This document shows positions 57,790 to 64,000 of a stretch of DNA of 64,000 bases, one piece after another. Source of the stretch: Marivita sp. (GTDB lineage: Bacteria > Pseudomonadota > Alphaproteobacteria > Rhodobacterales > Rhodobacteraceae); the NCBI RefSeq assembly GCF_022763305.1, contig NZ_JALEGT010000067.1, positions 1 through 64,000 on the forward strand. Reading direction: 5' to 3'. Under the pieces are notes generated by a model. It saw only the letters and a list, made by a program, of their open reading frames with translations, searched no databases and was not told where the DNA came from. The position numbers and the translations under genes are program-made. Positions within the stretch are counted from its first letter, which is position 1, and each line of letters starts with the position of its first letter.

Positions 57790-60700
57790 TTACAATTCGA
57801 TCGTGATCTCTCCATCCGGCTCGGCCGCGCGCGACTGGCAGAGGATGATCGTGTCCTGCCGTTGCGCCTTGGACAGCACGAAATCCCGATGCTCGACCGC
57901 GCCTGACAGAACCCGCGCCTTGCACACCCCGCAAATCCCGTCCGAGCATTTCACGTCCACCGCCACACCATTGGCGTTGAGAACATCCGTCGCCGTCTGA
58001 TCCGCCGGCACATGAAAGCTGCGCCCGTCGCTGAGTTTGAGCGTGAACGGGTGGTTTTCATACTCCGGCAGTTCCGGTACAGCGAAGTATTCCAGATGCC
58101 TTGCCTCGTCCGGAAATCCTTTGCGCTCAGCGGTTTGCATCACGGCGTTCATGTAAAGATCAGGCCCGCAGGTGTAGATGTGCTGACCCTCCGCATAGTC
58201 GGGGATCAGAGCCTCCAGATCGGCGCGGGTGTTCTCATTGCTGACATGGATATGGACCTTGTCGGCCCAGGGCACGCGGGCCAGATCGTGCAGATACCCG
58301 GCCTCGGCGCGCGTTTTCAGCGAATAATGCAGCGCAAAGGGCCGCCCCAGCGCGTGCAGCCGATGCGCCATGGCGATCATCGGGGTGACGCCAATGCCGC
58401 CCCCCAACAGCCATGTGAAGCTCGCGTCCTCGACCAGCGGGAAATGGTTGATGGGGTTCGACACGAAGACCCGTCGCCCTTCGGCAAAGATCCGGTGCAA
58501 CAGGGCAGAGCCACCGCGCCCCTGATCCTCGCGCAGCACGCCGATCTGGTAGACCGACCGATCCGCCGGATCGCCCGACATGGAGTATTGCCGCAGGAAC
58601 TCCGGTGCCACCACCAGATCAAGATGCGCGCCGGCGCTCCATTCCGGCAGGTCATGCCCGTCGACATGGCGGAATTCGTATTTGGTCACAGAGGCCGACA
58701 TCTTCTCGACCTTGCTCACCACGACCGGAACCACGGGGCTGTCGGATGCGTCCTTGGGGCGGTGCAGATGAGAGGTGTCGCCCTTGGCCAGCCGCTGCTT
58801 GTGCTCCTTGGCGCTGACCATTTTGGTATAGGCCTCGATCCCCGCCTCACGGTCCATCGGATCCGGATAGGGGTAGGGATGCGGGGCGAGTGGGGCCGGG
58901 TAGACGGCTAGCGTCTGGTCCTCGTATTTCAGGTCGAGGTCCTTTTGCAGATCGCGCGCATTGACCGGGTGGGTGGTGGGCGCGTAGCTGCCGTTGTCCT
59001 GCAACTCCAGGTCCCACCACCATTTTTTCACCGGGTTCAACCCGCCACGCCCCGCCGCGTCGTCCAGTTTGGCCAGCAGAGGTGCAGCCTTGGGCAGGTT
59101 CATCGCCGCCCAGCGGAACGGCTTTTCGGCGAACAGCCCTTCGAGGTTCCACGGGCAGGTCTTCATGCAGCGCCCACACATTGCGCCACCTTCGGTGGTG
59201 ATGCGGTAGGTGGCACATTTCTGGCTGTCCGATTTCCAGATCTCGTATCCGTTGAACATGAGCTTCGGCCCGGCGGTGATCGCCCCCGACGGGCATTCGC
59301 GGGCGCATTTGTTGCAGCTTTCGCAGAAGCTCTGCAGACCGAAGTCTATGGGTTTATCATGCGCGAGCGGCATGTCCGTCGTCACGACGCCGGATTTGAG
59401 GCGCGGCCCAAGGAAGGGATTGAGGATGACCTCACCAATCCGGCTGACCTCGCCCAGACCAGAGAGCAGGAGGAGCGGGGGTTGGAGCACTTCGCCATCG
59501 AGCACCGTATGCGCCTTGGCGCTGTAGCCCAGATTGCGGATCTGTTTGGCGAGCACGCCGCCCAGCAGGGAAAACCGCAGATAGGCGCGCATGGATTGCG
59601 CCACGCTGATCCAGTCGTCGCCGGATGCGCCGTCCATGGTCGCGTAGCCCTGGTCGATGATGATGCTGATCGCCTGATCATGGGGTGGGTCGATGGGGTC
59701 CCCGCGCGCGTCGTGGCTGTACCACGTCCAGTCCGGGCAGCGGCTGATGCCAAGTGCGTCGACGCCCAGCCAATAGCCTGCTGCCTTGATAGCATTGGCA
59801 TTGCTTTGCGCATCTTCCGGGCGCGTGCCATTTTCAGGGGGCCCGTCCTGCAACAACACAAAGGCGCCGAGCATCCGCCGCTGCGCCGACGAGGGGGCCG
59901 CCTTGCGCGCGTAATACCCGCCCTTTGCGCCATCCTGCAGTTTCTTGCCCATGTCACCGAACTGCGCGCGGGCGAACATGTCAGTGCGTTTCGGCACGCG
60001 GGGCACGTTGGCTTCGTCGATATAGGTGGTGGGCAAATCGACGCGCTTCAGCGTTTCGAACGGGTGGGGTCCGTCAACGTAGCGTCGCGTCTCGTAGGGA
60101 TCGCCATTGAGCGTCGACCGGACGGAGGTGGTGCCCAGTTTCCAGGCCAGACCATGGGTCTTTGACCGGGGCTGGTCCGCCGCAAGAGGGCGGTCATGGG
60201 TCAGGTCGAAATTGGTGGTGACGATGGCCACACCGAACCGGTCGCCCAACCACGGATTGCGGAGTGTGCCCTCGTCCACATGCGCCAGCCCCGCTGCCAC
60301 GGTGCAGAGATTCAGATCGACATCCGTGCTGGTGGCTGTGTGCGCCTTGGCGTCCCATCCCAACAAGCGGATGTAATTCGCGATCACCACCGCGGTCTCC
60401 GTGGCCCGCAGGCAGGCGCGGTGGTGTTGGGCGTCCTTGATCCAGTCGCTGCCGGTTTCGCCGCGCCGGGGTGCGCGGAGGCTTTCATACAGGAACACCA
60501 GAACGGTGTGATGCCCGGCGATGGTGCTGGGCGGGGCGTCCATCGAGTCCTTGAGGTCGGCCATGATGAGGTCGATGCCCGACGCGAGTGTCTTGGTCTG
60601 GCGGGTCTTGAGGTCATGGGCGAGCCGGTCGATATCCGGGTTCAATCGGGGTTCCGGAAGCACCGCTTCAGGCAGCAGGGGGCCGATCCCGACCATGCTG

Positions 60701-60990
60701 GCGTCCGAGAAATAACAGAATGCTTTCAGGTGGTTGGCGCGTTCTGTTGCATCATTCGGACAGGCGGATTTCACCTTGTTCACGAACCCGTCGCGGATCG
60801 CGTCCATCATTGCCTGATACTCGCCCATGGCGTTGACGATTGAGGCCGGGTCCTCGGGGCGGTGAAAGCTCAGACCGGGATGGCGGGGGACGGTCGCCGG
60901 ATCGGGCATCGGCCCACGTGCCGCCCGTTCGAGCGGAAACGGCCCCAGATGCACCGGCCGGTTTTTGTCGGAAAAGAACCGAACGCCCAT
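57790..60990 (-). CDS. Self-sufficient cytoplasmic reductive dehalogenase (RdhA fused to FMN/2Fe-2S reductase)
   Basis: A 1066-residue fusion. The N-terminal two thirds (about 1-690) is a corrinoid/Fe-S reductive dehalogenase with two ferredoxin-type clusters: CESCNKCARECPSG (about 554-567) and MCGRCMKTCPWN (about 601-612). The C-terminal third (about 740-1066) is a phthalate-dioxygenase-reductase-like module: RQYSMSGDP (flavin), GGGIGVTPMIAMAHR, YTCGPDLYM and a plant-type 2Fe-2S site CSDGICGVC with a later Cys. There is no Tat signal and no RdhB anchor gene, so it should be soluble, driven by NAD(P)H, as in catabolic BhbA-type enzymes. GGAGG lies five bases upstream of the ATG. Substrate unknown; halogenated phenols are the known class. 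Confidence 0.93.
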   Translation of the reverse strand: MGVRFFSDKNRPVHLGPFPLERAARGPMPDPATVPRHPGLSFHRPEDPASIVNAMGEYQAMMDAIRDGFVNKVKSACPNDATERANHLKAFCYFSDASMVGIGPLLPEAVLPEPRLNPDIDRLAHDLKTRQTKTLASGIDLIMADLKDSMDAPPSTIAGHHTVLVFLYESLRAPRRGETGSDWIKDAQHHRACLRATETAVVIANYIRLLGWDAKAHTATSTDVDLNLCTVAAGLAHVDEGTLRNPWLGDRFGVAIVTTNFDLTHDRPLAADQPRSKTHGLAWKLGTTSVRSTLNGDPYETRRYVDGPHPFETLKRVDLPTTYIDEANVPRVPKRTDMFARAQFGDMGKKLQDGAKGGYYARKAAPSSAQRRMLGAFVLLQDGPPENGTRPEDAQSNANAIKAAGYWLGVDALGISRCPDWTWYSHDARGDPIDPPHDQAISIIIDQGYATMDGASGDDWISVAQSMRAYLRFSLLGGVLAKQIRNLGYSAKAHTVLDGEVLQPPLLLLSGLGEVSRIGEVILNPFLGPRLKSGVVTTDMPLAHDKPIDFGLQSFCESCNKCARECPSGAITAGPKLMFNGYEIWKSDSQKCATYRITTEGGAMCGRCMKTCPWNLEGLFAEKPFRWAAMNLPKAAPLLAKLDDAAGRGGLNPVKKWWWDLELQDNGSYAPTTHPVNARDLQKDLDLKYEDQTLAVYPAPLAPHPYPYPDPMDREAGIEAYTKMVSAKEHKQRLAKGDTSHLHRPKDASDSPVVPVVVSKVEKMSASVTKYEFRHVDGHDLPEWSAGAHLDLVVAPEFLRQYSMSGDPADRSVYQIGVLREDQGRGGSALLHRIFAEGRRVFVSNPINHFPLVEDASFTWLLGGGIGVTPMIAMAHRLHALGRPFALHYSLKTRAEAGYLHDLARVPWADKVHIHVSNENTRADLEALIPDYAEGQHIYTCGPDLYMNAVMQTAERKGFPDEARHLEYFAVPELPEYENHPFTLKLSDGRSFHVPADQTATDVLNANGVAVDVKCSDGICGVCKARVLSGAVEHRDFVLSKAQRQDTIILCQSRAAEPDGEITIEL

Positions 60991-61046
60991 GATGTCCTCC
61001 CTGTGCCGCCTCTCTGTGCGGTCCGACAGAGTGCACCACCAGACGC

Positions 61047-61712
61047 TCAGGACTGCAAGGTATGAAAATCCTTCAGTGTCTTGCCATGCTCGTCGACGAA
61101 CAGGCCTGGCAGCGGAGACAGATCGGTCACGCGGTCCATCCGAAAGGTGGCAAAGCCGTCGTCGGTTTCGTCCCAGACGATGCAGGTCCAGATGCGGCCC
61201 CAATAGTCCAGATGCAGCGGACGCACGATATGGCCGCGGGCGTCACCATCGAGGGCGAGGCGCAGTTTCTGCCGCGCGCGGATCGCCCGGCGAAAGGCGG
61301 GCATGTGCCGAAACCCCTGTGCCGCTTCGGCAAAGGGATAGGTGGCAAAGCCGAACTTGCCGGAAGGGGCGCCCACATCTTCGGGCAGGACGGCGTCGAT
61401 CTTGTCAGACAGCGCTTTAGCCGCCGTGGCCAGATCGGCACTTTCCGAAACGCCCACCGCCGCCAGACCGATATGCAAAGCTTCGAGCTCGGTCTGGGTC
61501 AGGTTGAGCGGGGGCAGGGTGATCATCGCCTGTGCCGTATATCCCGACCCGCGCGCGCCTTCGACGGGCACACCCGACGCCGCGAGGGTTTCCATGTCGC
61601 GGTAGATGGTCCGCACCGAGACGCCAAGATCCTGCGCCATGGCTTCGGCGGTGTGCAGACGACCATCCTTGAGTCGGTGCATCAGGGCATAGAGTCGATC
61701 GCTGCGTTTCAT
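61047..61712 (-). CDS. WYL-domain HTH transcriptional regulator (YafY type)
   Basis: A 221-residue DNA-binding protein: N-terminal HTH (DRLYALMHRLKDGRLHTAEA then VSVRTIYRDMETLAASG, about 5-55) and a WYL-like ligand domain (GHIVRPLHLDYWGRIWTCIVW, about 155-175). GGAG is six bases upstream of the ATG. It ends 56 bases before the dehalogenase gene on the same strand, so the two are likely one operon with the regulator controlling it. A cluster of TGACA half-sites lies just upstream. Confidence 0.88.
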   Translation of the reverse strand: MKRSDRLYALMHRLKDGRLHTAEAMAQDLGVSVRTIYRDMETLAASGVPVEGARGSGYTAQAMITLPPLNLTQTELEALHIGLAAVGVSESADLATAAKALSDKIDAVLPEDVGAPSGKFGFATYPFAEAAQGFRHMPAFRRAIRARQKLRLALDGDARGHIVRPLHLDYWGRIWTCIVWDETDDGFATFRMDRVTDLSPLPGLFVDEHGKTLKDFHTLQS

Positions 61713-61742
61713 GGAAATCTCCGTGCTGCACTGCGCACATAC

Positions 61743-61781
61743 TGACAAAAACCTGTCAACTGACAAGCTCTTGACAAAAAC
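61743..61781. promoter_or_regulatory. Cluster of TGACA half-sites upstream of the WYL regulator and tatA
   Basis: Within 39 bases are TGACAAAAAC (61743-61752), the inverted pair TGTCA-AC-TGACA (61754-61765) and TGACAAAAAC again (61772-61781). The region separates the WYL regulator/dehalogenase operon from tatABC. It is a good candidate autoregulatory operator; YafY-type regulators commonly bind such short dyads. TTGACA on either strand could also serve as a -35 box. Confidence 0.55.
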
Positions 61782-61886
61782 GGTCCGAAATGGCGTGTTT
61801 TCGCGCTTTCGTCGGGCGGCGCGAGTCATTACATAACCGCAATGGAATGCAACGCAGGCGGTCGCCTGCCGGTAAGGAGAGACTTC

Positions 61887-62111
61887 ATGGGTATCGGAAA
61901 TATCGGTTTGCCGGGCCTTCTGCTCATCGCCGTTGTGGTGCTGGTGCTGTTCGGTCGTGGCAAGATCTCGTCGCTGATGGGCGAAGTGGGCAAGGGCATT
62001 ACCGCGTTCAAGAAGGGCGTGGATGAAGGCAAGCAGGAGCTTGAGGACCAGAAGGCGGAAAGCGCCAAGGACGTGACGCCGGACGAGGCGAAAGACAAGG
62101 ACAAGGTCTAA
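61887..62111 (+). CDS. tatA: Twin-arginine translocase subunit TatA
   Basis: A 74-residue single-pass protein of the Tat pathway. N-terminal helix with the hallmark GNIGLPGLLLIAVVVLVLFG and the FGRGKISSL hinge, amphipathic helix GEVGKGITAFKKG, and a charged acidic/lysine-rich tail. AAGGAGA is six bases upstream. First gene of tatABC. Confidence 0.95.
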   Translation: MGIGNIGLPGLLLIAVVVLVLFGRGKISSLMGEVGKGITAFKKGVDEGKQELEDQKAESAKDVTPDEAKDKDKV

Positions 62112-62117
62112 AGCATC

Positions 62118-62570
62118 ATGTTCGATCTTGGCTTTGCCGAGCTGTTGGTGATCGGGGTGGTGGCGTTGATCGTCGTCGGACCCAAGGATTTGCCCGTGCT
62201 CTTCCGGAAGGTGGGCAACTTCATGGGCAAGGCCCGTGGCATGGCGCGGGAATTCAGCCGCGCGATGAACGATGCGGCCGACGAAAGCGGCATGCGCGAC
62301 GTTCAGAAGACGTTCAAATCCGCGACCAACCCGCTGGGCAGCGCAATGGACGGGGTGAAGGACGCGGCCAAATCAATGACCAGTGTCGATCCCTCGAGCA
62401 ACACCGGCAAGCTGTCCGCAGAGCGCGAGGCCGCCAAGAAGAAGATCGAGGCCAGTGCCGCCCGTGCGGCCGCCGACCGCAAGAAGCGCGAGGCGGACGA
62501 GGCATTGAAAAAGGCCGAGGAAATGGAAGCGGCATTGAAAGCCGAGTCCAGCCCGGAGAAGGACGCCTGA
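62118..62570 (+). CDS. tatB: Sec-independent protein translocase TatB
   Basis: A 150-residue TatA-like receptor subunit: [20 protein letters not shown] membrane helix with the conserved Glu, [20 protein letters not shown] amphipathic region, then a long charged coiled tail (about 95-150) rich in Ala, Lys and Glu. It starts six bases after tatA and ends one base before tatC. Confidence 0.95.
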   Translation: MFDLGFAELLVIGVVALIVVGPKDLPVLFRKVGNFMGKARGMAREFSRAMNDAADESGMRDVQKTFKSATNPLGSAMDGVKDAAKSMTSVDPSSNTGKLSAEREAAKKKIEASAARAAADRKKREADEALKKAEEMEAALKAESSPEKDA

Positions 62571-62571
62571 C

Positions 62572-63525
62572 ATGAGCGCCAGCGACGACGAGCTTGAAGA
62601 CAGCAGCGCTCCGCTGATCGAACATCTGGCAGAGCTGCGCACCCGACTGATCCGGTCCGTTCTTGCGCTGTTCGTCGGCATCTGCGTGCTGTTCGTGCCG
62701 ATTCAAGGCGATTTCCTGGCCGAGCACGTGCTGCGCTTTCTGCTGGTGCCGATCGAGGAAACGCTCCGCGCGCTTGGGGACCCGGCGCCGACGCTGCAAT
62801 ATACCAGCCCGCAGGAATACCTGTTCGTGCTGTTCCGCATCGGGCTTGTCTTCGGCTTTGCCCTGGCCTTCCCGGTGATCGCGCACCAGATGTGGCGGTT
62901 CATTGCGCCCGGGCTCTACAAATCCGAAAAGTCGGCGTTTTTGCCGTTCATCATCGCCTCGCCCGTGATGTTCCTCGCCGGGGCCGCTTTTGCGCATTTC
63001 GTGGTGACGCCGCTTGCCATGGCGTTCTTCTTGGGCTTCACGGACGCGCCATCGCTGTTTGCGAACCTGCTGTCCGAGTCGGTGGACGTGGACCCCACAG
63101 CGGTGGTGCCCGCGACCAATGAAGGGTTGAAGATCACCTTCTTCGGCAAGGTGAACGAAAGCCTTCAGACCTCGCTTGTGTTCATCATGGCCTTTGGTCT
63201 CTGCTTCCAGTTGCCGGTTCTGCTGACGCTGATGGGCAAGGCCGGGCTTGTGTCGGCAGACGGTCTCGGCAGCGTGCGCAAATACGCGATGGTCGGCATT
63301 CTTGTGTTGGCCGCCTTGGTGACGCCGCCTGACGTGGTGACGCAGCTTATCCTCTTCACCGTGGTTTATGGGCTTTACGAGGTGTCGATCATTCTGGTCC
63401 GCCGGGTCGAGAAGAAACGCGAGAAGGAACTGAAGGCGCAGGGCCTCTGGTTCGAGGATGATCCCGCCGACGGCATGGATGACGACCCGCTGATGCGCGA
63501 ATTCGACGAGGACGCGAAGAAGTGA
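62572..63525 (+). CDS. tatC: Sec-independent protein translocase TatC
   Basis: A 317-residue membrane protein with six helices, the core receptor for twin-arginine signals. Visible marks are PLIEHLAELRTRLIRSVLAL (about 14-33), FVLFRIGLVFGFALAFPVIAHQMWRFIAPGLY and FGKVNESLQTSLVFIMAFGLCFQ. It carries a charged C-terminal extension (KKREKELKAQ, about 283) typical of Rhodobacterales. The TGA overlaps the GTG of the next gene. Confidence 0.96.
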   Translation: MSASDDELEDSSAPLIEHLAELRTRLIRSVLALFVGICVLFVPIQGDFLAEHVLRFLLVPIEETLRALGDPAPTLQYTSPQEYLFVLFRIGLVFGFALAFPVIAHQMWRFIAPGLYKSEKSAFLPFIIASPVMFLAGAAFAHFVVTPLAMAFFLGFTDAPSLFANLLSESVDVDPTAVVPATNEGLKITFFGKVNESLQTSLVFIMAFGLCFQLPVLLTLMGKAGLVSADGLGSVRKYAMVGILVLAALVTPPDVVTQLILFTVVYGLYEVSIILVRRVEKKREKELKAQGLWFEDDPADGMDDDPLMREFDEDAKK

Positions 63526-64000
63526 CGGACCCGATGGAGCGGATTGCCGCCGCGCTGGAGCGCCTTGCTCCGGCGCCGCAGCCGGCGCCGGATTTCGACG
63601 CGGCGGATGCGTTTGTCTGGCATGTGGACCCCGATCACCTGCAACCTGTGCCCAAGGTGAGCCGGGTTCCGGTGGACCTGCTCGTGGGTGTGGATCGCAG
63701 CCGGGATACGCTCCTGACCAACACGCGGCAGTTTGCGAAAGGACTGCCCGCGAACAACGCGCTCTTGTGGGGCGCGCGCGGCATGGGCAAGTCGAGTCTG
63801 GTGAAGGCGGTGCATGCCGCCGTGTTGGCCGAGGGTCTGCCAGTGAAGCTGGTGGAATTGCAGCGCGAGGATTTGCCAAGCGTGGCGCGGCTTCTGAACC
63901 TGCTTCGGGTGGCCGATCACCGTTTCCTGCTGTTTTGTGACGATCTGAGCTTCAGCCATGACGACCAGCATTACAAATCGCTGAAAGCGGTGCTGGATGG
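63522..64000 (+). CDS. DUF815 family AAA-type ATPase (N-terminal part, runs off the window)
   Basis: A frame open to the window edge (159 codons so far). I start at the GTG overlapping the tatC stop (GTGA); an ATG at 63534 is the alternative. The sequence shows VPVDLLVGVDRSRDTLLTNT, NNALLWGARGMGKSSLVKAV (Walker A GARGMGKS) and FLLFCDDLSF (Walker B), which is the DUF815 pattern. The reaction is unknown. It is often found behind tatC in Rhodobacterales. Confidence 0.88.
   Translation, partial: MTDPMERIAAALERLAPAPQPAPDFDAADAFVWHVDPDHLQPVPKVSRVPVDLLVGVDRSRDTLLTNTRQFAKGLPANNALLWGARGMGKSSLVKAVHAAVLAEGLPVKLVELQREDLPSVARLLNLLRVADHRFLLFCDDLSFSHDDQHYKSLKAVLD

Overview
The window looks like chromosomal DNA from an alphaproteobacterium of the order Rhodobacterales (Roseobacter/Rhodobacter group). 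The clues are the gene order dusB(nifR3)-ntrB-ntrC-ntrY-ntrX followed by trkA-trkH-hfq-hflX, an NtrC without the sigma-54 contact loop, a B12-dependent class II ribonucleotide reductase, secreted EF-hand mini-proteins, and high GC with many ATGA/TGATG gene overlaps. The species cannot be named from the sequence alone. Almost everything is core metabolism. The accessory material sits at about 9.05-12.55 kb, 56.3-56.5 kb and 57.7-61.8 kb.

Layout. 0-1.6 kb: a minus-strand operon ispF-pgpA-cinA/pncC. 1.75-9.05 kb: dusB and the two nitrogen two-component systems NtrB/NtrC and NtrY/NtrX; both response regulators lack GAFTGA. 9.09-12.55 kb: accessory insertion between ntrX and trkA, with a secreted SUMF1-fold protein lacking the catalytic cysteine region, an AT-richer orphan gene with a HEPN-like RX4H motif, a paired-palindrome element and a 132-bp tandem duplication. 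12.55-17.1 kb: trkA, trkH, hfq, hflX. 17.1-24.1 kb: penicillin-acylase-like hydrolase, hydroxyacid dehydrogenase, a double-palindrome repeat array, an EF-hand protein, a TspO-like protein, serS and a secreted trypsin-like protease. 24.3-28.4 kb: yajC-secD-secF, a TSUP permease and an Mth938-like protein. 28.5-28.85 kb: a second, very regular double-palindrome array. 28.96-31.7 kb: cytochrome c maturation genes ccmABCDG (ccmD is only 50 codons). 32-38.4 kb: acnA, DUF1223, LpxL-like acyltransferase, SDR dehydrogenase, CbiX-like chelatase. 38.5-43.3 kb: amidase, tRNA(CAT), purM-purN, rnd, a lipoprotein, sufE. 43.4-50.1 kb (minus): trpE, ppiD-like, aminotransferase, gpt, LysE, fabI. 50.25-52.1 kb: pdxH, double cold-shock protein, DUF192 protein, tRNA-Pro. 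52.2-56.5 kb: nrdJ with DnaA-box and NrdR-box-like sites upstream and a small orphan gene behind it. 56.7-57.7 kb: a small sigma factor divergent from an EF-hand protein. 57.8-61.7 kb: a cytoplasmic self-sufficient reductive dehalogenase (RdhA fused to an FMN/2Fe-2S reductase) with a WYL regulator. 61.9-64 kb: tatABC and the start of a DUF815 ATPase.

The two most notable items are: (1) the fused, membrane-independent reductive dehalogenase with its own regulator and a cluster of TGACA half-sites; and (2) a family of clustered short palindromes (20.7, 28.5, 36.7 and 57.7 kb). In the two arrays the dyad centres within each unit are always 21 bp apart while the arm sequences differ but remain perfectly complementary.

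Where several start codons were possible I chose by Shine-Dalgarno spacing and family N-termini, and say so. Function calls rest on recognised motifs and family knowledge; no database search was run.
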